DNA of 64,000 nt from Lentinula raphanica (Eukaryota; Basidiomycota; Agaricomycetes; Agaricales; Omphalotaceae): NCBI GenBank assembly GCA_027919835.1, contig JANVFP010000041.1, forward strand, positions 1 to 64,000, in the 5' to 3' direction. Below the pieces are notes generated by a model that saw nothing but the letters and a program-made list of their open reading frames with translations, was not told the origin of the DNA and ran no database searches. How positions within the stretch are numbered: position 1 is the first letter of the stretch; each line of letters opens with the position of its first letter. Positions 1-9,715 of this stretch are shown in pieces. A program made the position numbers and the translations under genes.

Positions 1-1889
1 GAATTGCTGACTAGGGCGAGATATGATGAGCCACACAGTCTGGTGAATGAGGTCCTTGAAGGATTCAGTTGAGCGTTCCTTCTCTTGGAGTTGGTTGACT
101 AGCTCTTCGAGCTGAGCGCCGAGTTCGGGGTGCAGGGGTACCGGAAACTTGTCTATGGGTTTGTGGTGGTGAGAGACGAGGAAGGCAATGAAACGGGCGA
201 CATAATCAGAGTCCTTGTCAATGGTACCCAGTTCTTGTGGACGGGAGAACGGTTTGTTCTTTATATTACTGGGAAAAGAATTAGAGACGCACGTGTGGAG
301 GAAAGCGACGTACCTAGGACTATGTGACAGGATGTGTCTGCGGACTAGGATAGACAGTTGGGGTATACGGTCGGTGACGTACTGATAGTAGTCTCTACAG
401 ACGACAGGAAGACGTTCGAGTCCAGGTAGGATGTCGTAGACGGCCTTGGAGGAGGTGTTGGCCACTTGACGACAATTGATGCCATCGATGGCCAAGTCCC
501 AGCGGGATTGGGCGAATACGGCGCCTTTGCGACGGGCGTTAGTGGAGACGGAGAATAGTTGGGTGTGCGAGCGAAGATCACAATTCTCCGCGGAGGCATG
601 AATGTGCTGCATAGCAGAGGACGGGGCGTTGGAAATAGTTGCAGGGATGGCTTCAATGTACGTCCCGTCATGGTGTTGTGTATTGAGGGGGAAGCACTGC
701 ACTCTGGTCGAATGGCGGTCGTGAACCGCTAGGGTCGGGTGGTGAAGGGACCAATGCTTGCGGAAGGTGCGCTCAGCTCCGTACACCATGGGAGGGCAGC
801 CCGGTATGGAACATTTGTAACCTTGTACCGTATTCACCCCGGGTGGGCAGGGAATGCCACCCTCGGGTATGGGCCTCGGCTGATGTGCGCCGAGAGAGGA
901 CAGAAGGGATTGAATTATGGCATTGGAAGGGAGACGATTCTCGGCAGGGAGGTTGAGCCCACGGAAGTGGAGACGGCGTTGGTGTGTTTGGATATGGACA
1001 TGTTCTACCAGGGAATGGCATTCGGTGCATATGGTCAATAAGCAGGTAGGTTCAACAGCAATGTTGAAGCGAGCGAGGTATGCAACGGTTTCTGCCGGTG
1101 TTTGAGGGAGTGTTGGAATGGGCTCCGGAGGCATGTCGACATCGGCGGAAGGGTCATCCTGACAGGATTCTGCGATTGTGTGAGGATTGGATGTACAGGA
1201 TGTCCTGGATAAACACACCTTCTGGATTGCGAGTGGTAGCGCGCAGGGACTGATTCGCCTGAGAGGTTTCTACAAGGGGCTGGAGGCAAGTGAGGACGGT
1301 GATAGTTGAAGGACGGAATTCACACATACAGGCGCAGGGGAAGCGGCGAACGCTTCTGGTCGGGATTGGATTGAATCGGGATAAGGGGCAGCGGCGTCGT
1401 GGGTGGTAGGTTCATCGGGGTAGGGTGAGGATTCGGAGCCAGGATGAGGAAGTTGACGGTTCAGGTTGGACCACTTCTGGAAATTGTACCGCGCGTGAAC
1501 TTCGGAGCCACATGGACAAGGGAGTTTACCATCCTCCCGACGATGGATGGTTGTTTTGATACCTGGAAAGAACCTGAGCACTTACGGTGTACGTGAGGAG
1601 AGAGTGCGAACCTACCATCGTAGAAGACAGTATGCTTGACCGAGTGGTAGTTTTTCTCATGGGCTTGGGTAGAAGAACCTGATGACGGCTGTGGACAGTT
1701 GGCGCGAGTGCATACGCTGCTGGAGTTCAGACCAGGGATGGGGATGACAAGATAGATGCACGTACATTCGGGGCATGACTGTTGAAACGAAGGGGTAGAT
1801 GGTTCGGTGGCGTGAGTGAAGATGGAAGTGTAGTTTCGGCTCAAGATCGTTCGGGAAGTCTGGCCCGAATTGGCCCCGATTCGGGCCAA
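1..1889 (-). CDS. OrsD/DUF3505-like C2H2 zinc-finger protein, partial (runs off left edge)
   Basis: Three exons join in one frame: 1889-1616, 1562-1330 and 1269 to the edge. The introns are 1615-1563 (53 nt) and 1329-1270 (60 nt, GTATGT...GTAG); the second removes an otherwise in-frame stop. The product has an N-terminal Cys/His cluster (CPEC, then CPCG), a segment reading LLTICTECHSLVEHVHIQTH and a C2H2-like unit (CSIPGC ... HWSLHHP). This resembles the DUF3505/OrsD zinc-finger family, which in basidiomycetes is multi-copy and often lies beside or is fused to RecQ-type helicases. The protein is still open at base 1, so any helicase part would be outside the window. The start is unresolved: the frame opens at a TTG near 1889, and an upstream exon (for example from an ATG at 1920) may supply the true start. 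Family assignment is from motif memory; a role in a mobile or subtelomeric repeat is inference. Confidence 0.6.
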
Positions 1890-3245
1890 ATGGTGGAAGG
1901 ATGCTCAGTGACGACGTCATAAATCAAAATTGCGGATCGTAGTAGGGAGAGCGGAAGGTTTCTTTGAATGATTGGCAAACTCACAATGAACGACAAAGCA
2001 AAGTGTTTTGGGTTGCACAGGGTACAACACACAGTACCTAATGTAAAGCTTAAGTGCAGTTTAATATTTCAAGCGTGTGTAGATGTGGATGTCGTCAAAA
2101 CATGTAGAAAATGTAATACAGTTAAGCGGACAGAGGGGGCAAGTGCGAGTACAGGTAGTAAACGCTGAATAGTTAGGGGTTACACAGTCGGGGGGAGCTC
2201 AGGATGCGTTTTGCTAATGCCTCGCTCGGTTTGCCATTCGAGAAAGGAATTGAGAAAATGGACAAAGGTGAGGCTATATGACGTTGAGGAAAGGCGCCGG
2301 GCGGGAGGGGTTTGATTTGGATCGGGGGAACTTTAGCATTCTTGCGTGGGAGAAGTGATGAAAAAGATTTCAAGTGTGGAGGAAAGGTCGAGTGGTCATA
2401 GCAGGGTTTCTGTTGGTGAGGAATGGGGGCAGGTGGAGCCGACACAGTTGAGGTGAGCTCGGGGTTCGCTACGCTCACCCCTCGCACACTCAGTGTCTCC
2501 CAGATTGTGTTTCCAAAGAAAGAAGTTGCGGGTGGACAACAGCTGACGGGAGGGGAAAGGGAGTGGCCATGACGAGTTTGGGACGGAGGAGGAGAGCTTG
2601 AGGATGGGGAAGGCGGTGGGATGTTGGCAAGAGAATGGTGGCGGATTGCGATTGAGCGGACGAGGGTTGGCGGGGACGCCGGATGTAGATATATGAGGTC
2701 TGCAGTGGGTAGGACGGGAGTGCGAACAACATGCAGTTCGAGCAGCGCGTTGTTTGGGACGTGTGTACGCACGGAAGGCACTTACGATGACATCAGCAGT
2801 TGGAACGTGACGTCATTGCGTTCTTGACTAACCATAGGCGGACTTGATGCAAAAGGGGCTGGGGCGTCTTCGTGCACATCGGGCGTTGGGGTTAAAGAAC
2901 GACGCGTACGTTGCGGGCGAACGACAACCAGTATGGACATGGGAGTTGGAACAATGATAGGTGTATGCAAGTTGGCATTTTTGGTTGATTCAGACGGTCG
3001 ACGGGGGCGATATTTGGGAAGATGGCGGCGAAACGGGGGTATTCATTTGGAAATTCTCAAAAAATTCATAGCGGGGGAAATACAGATCGGGGGAGGATGG
3101 GAATTTGGGCATCCTCTAGAGACGCATCGTAGGTACTCATAAAAAAAAACGGGGGAGGATTCGTGAAGGGGTGAAGAAGATGCTGGCGATTTGGGGTTGG
3201 GGGGGAAAGGGACCGGCCGTGGGCCCAGGGCCGGCGGGCATGTAA
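1890..3245. other. Pro/Ser-rich open stretches, no firm gene
   Basis: This stretch holds minus-strand Pro/Ser-rich reading frames (2781-2173 and 2970-2782) that could be joined across a GTAAGT donor near 2776, plus a shorter one starting at 3141. The composition is low-complexity, no domain is recognisable and no complete splice model could be built. They may be the 5' part of a gene upstream of the OrsD-like gene or simply non-coding DNA. Confidence 0.3.
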
Positions 3246-3252
3246 GTAGGCA

Positions 3253-4576
3253 TACCTTGGGCTCACTGTGTTTCACAATGAGCATATATGTTGAGTACAC
3301 TGTATACAGTAAGCAAGGCATTGAGCTCACTGTGTATATCAATGAGCATATATATTGAGTACATTACATACAATGAGCAACACATTGTGCTCATTGTGTA
3401 CAATAATGAGGAGCTCAATGTATACAGCAATGACCAACACATTGTGCTCACTGTATACAACAATCAGCACACATGTTGAGTACACTGTATGCAACAATGA
3501 AGAGCTTACTGTGTGTAACAATGAGCACACTGTATCCAATGTGCAACACATTGAGCTCACTGTAGATAGCAATGAGGAGCTCATCATCTTCAACAATGGC
3601 CAAGGCCTTGAGCTCATCATAAATAACAATGAGCAGCATATCCAAAAGTAGTTACGTACTGAAATTTGCAAAAATCTGTACGCATTGAGCTCACTGTTGA
3701 CAACAATGAGCAAAACCTTGAGCTCACTGTATACAGTGACCAACACATTGAGCTCATTGTCTACAACAGTAATGGAGCACTTGAGTTCAATGTACACAGT
3801 GACAAAGGCTTAGAGCTCACTGTCAATAACAATGAGCAAGACATTGAGTTCACTGCCTATAGTGACCAATACATTGAGCTCATTGTGGGGAACAGTGAGG
3901 AAGTACCTTAGCTCAATGTACACAGTGACAAAGACCTTGAGCTCACTGTCAATAATAATGAGCAAGACAGTTTGTGCACTGTATACAGTGACAAAAGCAT
4001 TGAGCTCACTGTTAACAACAATGAGCTCACCAACAATGTTGAGCTCACTGTATACAATGATGAGGAGCTCAATGTATACAGCAATGACCAACACATTGAG
4101 CTCACTGTGTACAACAATGAGCACACATGTTGAGTTCACTGTGTCTGACAATGACCAACATGTTGAGCTCACTGTATGCAACAATGAAGAGCTCACTGTG
4201 TATGACAATGACCAACATATTGAGCTCACTGTATACAGCAATGACCAACACATTGAGCTCACTGTGTACAACAATGAGCACACATGTTGAGTACACTGTA
4301 GACAACAATGAAGAGCTCACTGTGTTCAACAATGAGCACACATGTTGAGTTCACTGTGTTTGACAATGACCAATATGTTGAGCTCACTGTGTGCAACAAT
4401 GAGCACTCATATCCAGTACACTGTACACAGTGAGCAACACATTGAGCTCACTGTGTATGACGATGAGCACAGTAGTTGATGACAGTGAGGACATGTTACG
4501 TACAGAAATTGAAGGAAATGTGTACTGCGAGCTCACTGTTGTTGACGATGAGCTTGTACTTCCTTGACAGTGAGCT
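3253..4576. repeat. Minisatellite of 30- and 33-nt palindromic units
   Basis: About 1.3 kb of degenerate tandem units have the core GAGCTCACTGT followed by a TACA(A/G)CAATGAGCAACACATT-like part. Most units are 33 nt or 30 nt, with some 24-nt and irregular ones. Between about 3684 and 3900 the 33- and 30-nt types alternate. Units contain self-complementary cores: TGAGCTCA, TGTATACA, and a perfect 16-bp palindrome TCACTGTATACAGTGA at 3724-3739. Because most unit lengths are multiples of three, long open frames appear on both strands; the plus strand reads alternating IELTV-NNEQ and LELTV-YSDQ peptides. I treat these as a property of the repeat, not as genes. Confidence 0.9.
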
Positions 4577-4977
4577 CAGGTAGGGGGATTGGAAGTACAG
4601 TGTAGTTCCTGGAGTAATAAAGATAGGTGATATTGATTAGACATGAAGAGATGGAATGAACGCTTCCTGGGATGTCCCTCAAGCTTATCGTTAGTTTGAT
4701 TCAAAACCGAGCTTCACAAGAGGACCCTGGAAGCTCCTGCCAAACCTCGCCCGAATTAGCGTACTTTTGGGGCTGATTTTGGCAATTTCCCTGTCCTAAA
4801 AAAGGCCAAATTAGCGTACTTTAGCCCTCGAAGCTCCGAGGCCTTGTCCGGTTGTAGCGTACTTTGAGCCGGAGAATCCTAGTTCAGACGTAAAATTTCT
4901 AAGCTGTCGCGACGTCATTCGTAGTCTTTCATAGCATTATCTCAACCTACTCCTTGTTTTATCGACAACCGCCGGCG
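4577..4977. other. Leader of the Ulp1 element with three TTAGCGTACTTT-like motifs
   Basis: No gene is visible. The sequence TTAGCGTACTTT occurs at 4756-4767 and 4811-4822, and TAGCGTACTTT again at 4855-4865, all in the same orientation. A short hairpin-capable stretch, CCTCGAAGCTCCGAGG, lies at 4826-4841. The motifs sit just upstream of the Ulp1 reading frame and may be subterminal repeats or promoter elements of the mobile element (inference). Confidence 0.6.
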
Positions 4978-5890
4978 ATGAAAACAATATTCTCAACTGA
5001 AGAACTCCAAAAAATCAAACAAGCCTCGCATGCTGGCACAAGACAGATCAGAGACAGTGACATCGGTCGAAATGACTTCGAGCTCCTTGTTCATGGCGGA
5101 AAAAAGCTACATTCAAGCCTGATAAATGCCATTGCTGCAAAAATCCAAGAAGATTCAGAACTGATGGGAGAGTCACCGTCATTTTGTGTTTTTTCTTCCT
5201 GGCTTGGTCCACTAGTTCAGGGAAAAGCAGAGAATGCACTGACCGGGACGTTCAACATGCACGTTCAGCATGCAGTGGGTACATTGACTTCATTCTCTCA
5301 TACATATGAACTAAGGTAAGCAGGTACCAGGATCGACAGAAGACACCCGGAGAAATTATCTTCTTGCACGGATTAAATGGGTCATACCATTATGTATAGA
5401 GGAAACCAATCATTGGGTTTTGACCTGGGTTGACTTTGGATTGAAAGAGATTGGGATGTTCGACAGCATCCCAGAGCTCGGGTCTAGTTTTCGGGCAGAA
5501 CCAGTGAGTATTTCCAATTCGGATAGACGAATGAAATGCGCTGACCATGTAAAATATTGTAGATGTTGCTCTGTATCGTGGACCGACTCTTTGCCCTGAT
5601 GAACGAGCCACTTTTGAATTGGGCTGCTCATGACTGCCCGTTCAGTCGAAAAATATATACACCTACATACCTCGAACTTCAAAACGATGGTTGGTCCTGC
5701 GGCTTATTCACCTTGATGGCTTTGTCTGCGATACGCGAAGGATTAGCACTCGACAGTGTCGGAAATAGTGGGTTGGATGATATGCGTCGAGAGGGCATCA
5801 GAATGTTAATGGAATTACTGTACGGTGTTTTTCTTAAACAGATTGCTTGCAGGATATTGACTATAAGCTGCTTGCTGTCTGTAGTTTGAT
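4978..5890 (+). CDS. Ulp1/C48-family SUMO-protease domain
   Basis: ATG at 4978. Exon 1 is 4978-5274, the intron 5275-5323 (GTGGGT...GTAAGCAG, 49 nt), exon 2 5324-5503, the intron 5504-5562, and exon 3 starts at 5563; all joins keep frame. The protein shows the Ulp1 fold signature: LPS-like N-terminal part, NHWVLTWVDF with the catalytic His, MFDSIPE with the Asp, and QNDGWSCGLFTLMAL with the oxyanion Gln and nucleophile Cys. All four catalytic positions are present. These enzymes cleave SUMO/Ub-like isopeptide bonds in the nucleus. The junction around 5815-5850 to the next segment could not be resolved; a phase mismatch there may be a real frameshift or a missed intron. The domain is probably part of a larger mobile-element protein continuing downstream. 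Confidence 0.75.
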
Positions 5891-7865
5891 TCGACCTACT
5901 ACATTACTAGTCAACAGTGACACTGATTCCGATGAAGTTGAAACCATCACGGTGGTGGTGGACGAAGTGATAACCACCATGGCGGTGGAGGACAAAGTAG
6001 AAATGGCAGCGGAGGACGAAGTAGAAGCCGTCATGGCGGTGGAGGACAAAGTAGAAGCCACCATGATGAGTGCTGAGGGAAAAGGGTCGATGGTGGGAAT
6101 GGCATTGGAGCAGAAACTTAAAGACGAGATGTATGTCATTGTCGGCATATCATATGATCTTACATTTCCTAATTTTACACGTTGTTTCCACGTTCAGCTT
6201 CAGTCCTCAGATCCAGACTTCGAGCAACACAAAACGCCCTCGACCAGATGCCTCTGAAGAGGCCACTGATAGCTACGAGACCTCTGATTCCAAGTCCAAC
6301 TTGCGCAAGAACAAGAGAGTGCGAAAATATATCCGTCGTGCTCCTAGACGGTCTGCAAGTGAACGGCAAAAAGAGTTAGAGAACGATGAATATGTTTCTT
6401 CTATCATCAACGACCGGGAAGTGAAATGCGCAGGTTGTGGGTCACATATTCGATTGGGGAAGCCATTTGAGCTCAAGAACTGGGTCAAGCATCAAGGCTC
6501 ATGTCCCCGCATCACACTGAAACGGACAGTCCGTGTTCAGACGAAACCGCAAAAGCCAGTGGTAGTGGTCAGTGATATGCATAACACATCACGTCTCAAT
6601 ACTCATGACCTCTTTAGCCTTCAAGCAATGGTATCACAAATTACTTTCAATCTCGAGTCGACCCAGCTATCTCTACCAAACCAAACGGTGGAACCGCACA
6701 AGCTGTTGTAAAAAAGCCTCAGATAACTATGAAAAAAGTAGCTGCTGTGAGTTATCAGACTCAGTGTATCTCCTTCACTTGTATTGATATTGTCCCGCAT
6801 GTAGGAGCCTTCAATTCAACTCCTGTTCTCGAAGTCAAATGCACCAGTCTCGAAGCCAACCTTTCCCGCTCCGAAAGCGAAAACCCTATGTGTCCATCTG
6901 AAAGGTGCCAAGTACGATGATTACATCCATTTGACTAGCACACGTACATTTGGAGGGATATCCCCTTTGCAGTTTGGGCTATTTGCACGACGCCTCTTCC
7001 CATACAAAGATTTTCCGAAGTTGAAGTCCGAGGATGCATGTCCTACGCATGATCGCCCTCCCGTTCCTCCAGACGGAGTTCCACATAGCAATGTCGGTCA
7101 ATGGACTGAGTCAGAGTGGGCTCAGATGAGGCCACTACTTTCTGGTTAAGCTCGCTGGGAAGTGAATCTTGCGGGAGGATTTATCAAGTCGACTCAGTGT
7201 GAGCAGCAGACACTCAACCCGGACTCGATATGCGATAAGTGTATAACTGTTGCCAATGATGACTCTTTGAAGAGGGCCGTTCGCAAGGTATGTCTTTTGT
7301 TTCTCGTTTGTGGGTGCACCTAGTGATTGATGCTTTGTCATTGCAGAAGCGTCATGAGGCGAGTCTTCCTGAGGATGAACGGCTTGAGAAAGCTTTACTC
7401 CGCGAGAAGCATGCCAGTCTCTCATCAGACCGAATGCAACAAATCCAACGAAGATTTGTTAATGACTTGCTGAGTGACAAGATCTTGTTCGATATCACAG
7501 AGTCACTAAAGACTGGTGATGCTCATGACTGTTTCTTACGGTTATGGAAGCATGCGTGCGCAGGGAATCTCGGCAAACACCAGCGAGTAGTTGACATTTG
7601 TGAGGCGTTGGACAATAGGATAGGAAGAGAGGCCTCGGACAATCCCAAGCTCATCTGTGGTATACGATATACCCAGAACGTCATCAACTTCATGATGATG
7701 ATGCGTAGCTATGGCCACAATTCACACCGACAATACACCATGTTTACTTCAGTCTTTGGTGGGCCCAGCTCCCGCCATCTACAGTATGTGCATCTCACGC
7801 AATATTGGGGTTGTGGTCTGACTTTCCAACTACACAGGACCTTAGGAAAGGAGAAAGGGGGTTAG
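5847..7865 (+). pseudogene. Transposon-associated zinc-finger protein with one in-frame stop
   Basis: The reading runs through an acidic repeat (VEDKVE units, about 5960-6100), intron 6131-6197, and a basic stretch. A CxxC...H...C segment follows (VKCAGCGSHIRLGKPFELKN, then WVKHQGSC), likely DNA-binding. Then come intron GTCAGT...TTTAG (about 6569-6622), intron GTGAGT...GTAG (about 6747-6804), and a long exon. At 7147-7149 a TAA sits in frame between LLSG and ARWEVNLAGG; the same frame continues to a GTATGT...TTGCAG intron (about 7288-7346) and on into a region ending RQYTMFTSVFGGPSSRHLQ. All joins except the stop are in phase, so this is probably a recently disabled copy. The end at 7865 is truncated. 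Function beyond association with a mobile element is not recognised. Confidence 0.6.
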
Positions 7866-7892
7866 GGTGAAGTCTGACAATACCTAATGGAA

Positions 7893-8353
7893 TCAGCTTA
7901 CTGTATGTCCAATGGACAAGATACACTTGGAAGTGCCTTTCTCTTCATCCAATTCATGATATTCAAACTCAATCTTAGCAGGATCCATACTCCTTTGTAT
8001 CCCGATCCTACCTAGCTCTTTTCCATTGGCATCCTGCAGAATGGAAACCACATAGTTGCCTTCAACCTGTCCCTCGACACCTGGCGCCTTGCGAATAAGA
8101 TTCGGAACCGGAGAGGTAAGCACGTCCATTGCTTCATTGACAATGACTTTGTCTCTGTCACTCAGCTTATCGGAAATTTTGCCGCCACGATAACGCTGAT
8201 ATATAGCATGAGGAGACGCATTTCCAAGATGTATAAATCAGTACGTACACTCGAATGACTAGACTCCTGCACGGGTACGGGCGTGGCCCAAGTCGAGAGA
8301 ATTGATAGACTCAGGCCAAGGAGAACGAATTTGCTGACAGTGGAGGAACGCAT
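7893..8353 (-). CDS. Small secreted protein, hypothetical (135 aa)
   Basis: Two exons: 8353-8249 and 8195-7893, with a 53-nt intron (GTACGT...ATCAG) that joins in frame. The N-terminus MRSSTVSKFVLLGLSLSILS is a clear signal peptide, probably cleaved near TWATPVP. The mature part is short, polar and contains a single Cys. It has two segments, DRDKVIVNEAMDVLTSPVPN and a beta-rich part (YVVSILQDANGKELGRIGIQ). No known domain is recognised. It lies tail-to-tail with the truncated mobile element. Small secreted proteins of this size are common in agaric secretomes; a specific role cannot be given. Confidence 0.7.
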
Positions 8354-9715
8354 GTCGAAGAAGTATGAATTGAATCTGCAATAGTAGAAGTGAATTTGTG
8401 AACCTTCGACGATGGGGTAGGGAGACATAGTGTAGTGACTCACGAACTGTTCTGGATGTAATGAACAGAAAGTTGATGTGTCGGTTGAACGAATATTGGA
8501 CGAAAAGTAACACCAGTCGATAGTGCGAGTAGAAGAAGGAGAGCCCTTGACCAGCAAGGACGTTTTTCGAAGAGGCGATGGCGGCGTTTGCACTGCAAGT
8601 GGGGGAATTCGTGAGAGAACGATGAGCTTAGGTTTTATAAGAGCATGAACTTCCGATCACGCACTGATATGTACGTAGAAAGCTGAAACAGGCTGAAAAG
8701 ACTCAGACCTACTCAGACCTACTCACACGTCGCATCTTTTGTCTTCCATCGCAAATAAAATCTTGGCCGTTGGATCCAGACAAAATTCCAGCACTACTTG
8801 AGACTACTTGAAGGAAGGAAGGAAGGAAAATACTCGGCTCCACCTGAAGGTGGGGTACCGCAAGGGAACAGCCGTGCCCTACTGCCTTTCGTTACTTCGT
8901 TACCATTGAAATTTGAGGCTCTTCCCAAAACACTTCCCGTACCGAGCTGTACATAAATAGTCCTGAGATTTACTGGAAAGAGAGCGAAGAGACTAGTGGT
9001 CGGAGATTGGAGTATCGGGAAGTGTGTAGAGTCCCGAAGAGCCAACTTGCAAACCAAAGGGCATTAGATAGAGTTACCACCGATATCAAGATGATTCAAC
9101 CCATCATTTGACTCTGATTTTTGGTCTTCCTCAAGAGGGCGCCCGGCGGAGTGGTTCGTTTGATGAGAGTGATTGAATTGCCTGGTACATGTATGGACAA
9201 TCAACGCGAAGCAAAAGATGAACACTGCGCCGAGTGCTTTTCCTGATAGTGCACGCGCGTTCATGCGGAGGAATTCGTGTAAATTCTCGTTCTGGCGTGC
9301 TCATCCTCAATCCGCATCATAAATACGAACACATATACCTCCGGAACTCAAGGTCAGGACGGAGGAGAGGCAATGTGAGCAAATGCCGATAGAGCAGTTG
9401 GAAGCTGAGGGGATTGCACGGGAGTCCCGATGTCCGGATTAGACAGATGAGGCTAGCTTTTCTGTCGTCGATGCAAGTCGTCGCTGTACGTATGACGAGC
9501 TTGTTGTGCACGAAAGAACGATGATATCGTCCGTAACGTTGGCGGTGAGCTCCAGGTCGTGATTGAACATTGAGCTTGGTTTGTTCGGCTTTTCGTGCCG
9601 TTGGCAAGTTTCTCACCTTCAGGCTTCCTTCGATTGTGACGTCGCTCCACCTCTTCCCAATACCACCAACACAAAATCTTCTTCATCGTCCTCAATCCGT
9701 ACAACGTCTTCCGCA
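8354..9715. other. Intergenic; short GGAA repeat and weak small frame
   Basis: Upstream sequence of the divergent small secreted protein and ADP/ATP carrier genes. It contains a GGAA tetranucleotide run around 8812-8827 and a direct repeat CTCAGACCTA (about 8700-8722). A 66-codon minus-strand frame (9264-9064) has one hydrophobic segment (ALGAVFIFCFALIV) and could be a tiny membrane protein, but nothing else supports it. Confidence 0.4.

Larger units (their letters stand above)
4700..7865 (+). mobile_element. Decayed Ulp1-bearing DNA transposon-like element
   Basis: A plus-strand unit combines a Ulp1/C48 protease domain, an acidic repeat, a C/H-rich putative DNA-binding segment and a protein of the kind found in many near-identical copies in agaric genomes. 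Large eukaryotic DNA transposons such as KDZ and some Mutator-like elements carry Ulp1-type proteases. The 3' end stops at about 7865, just before an unrelated minus-strand gene, and the protein ends there without the C-terminal region expected of a full transposase. One nonsense codon also breaks the frame. Ends are approximate: no terminal inverted repeats or target-site duplications could be fixed by eye. The class is inferred. Confidence 0.55.

Noticed and set aside
739..1105. Plus-strand open frames of 60-100 codons at the left end
   Set aside because: They overlap the minus-strand OrsD-like gene, whose exons carry the motifs and clean introns; the plus frames are its shadows.
3355..4348. 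Many long open frames on both strands in the minisatellite
   Set aside because: They all consist only of repeat units, start and stop at unit irregularities and have no other coding support.
3253..4576. Possible CRISPR array
   Set aside because: Units abut without unique spacers, vary in sequence and the genome is eukaryotic.
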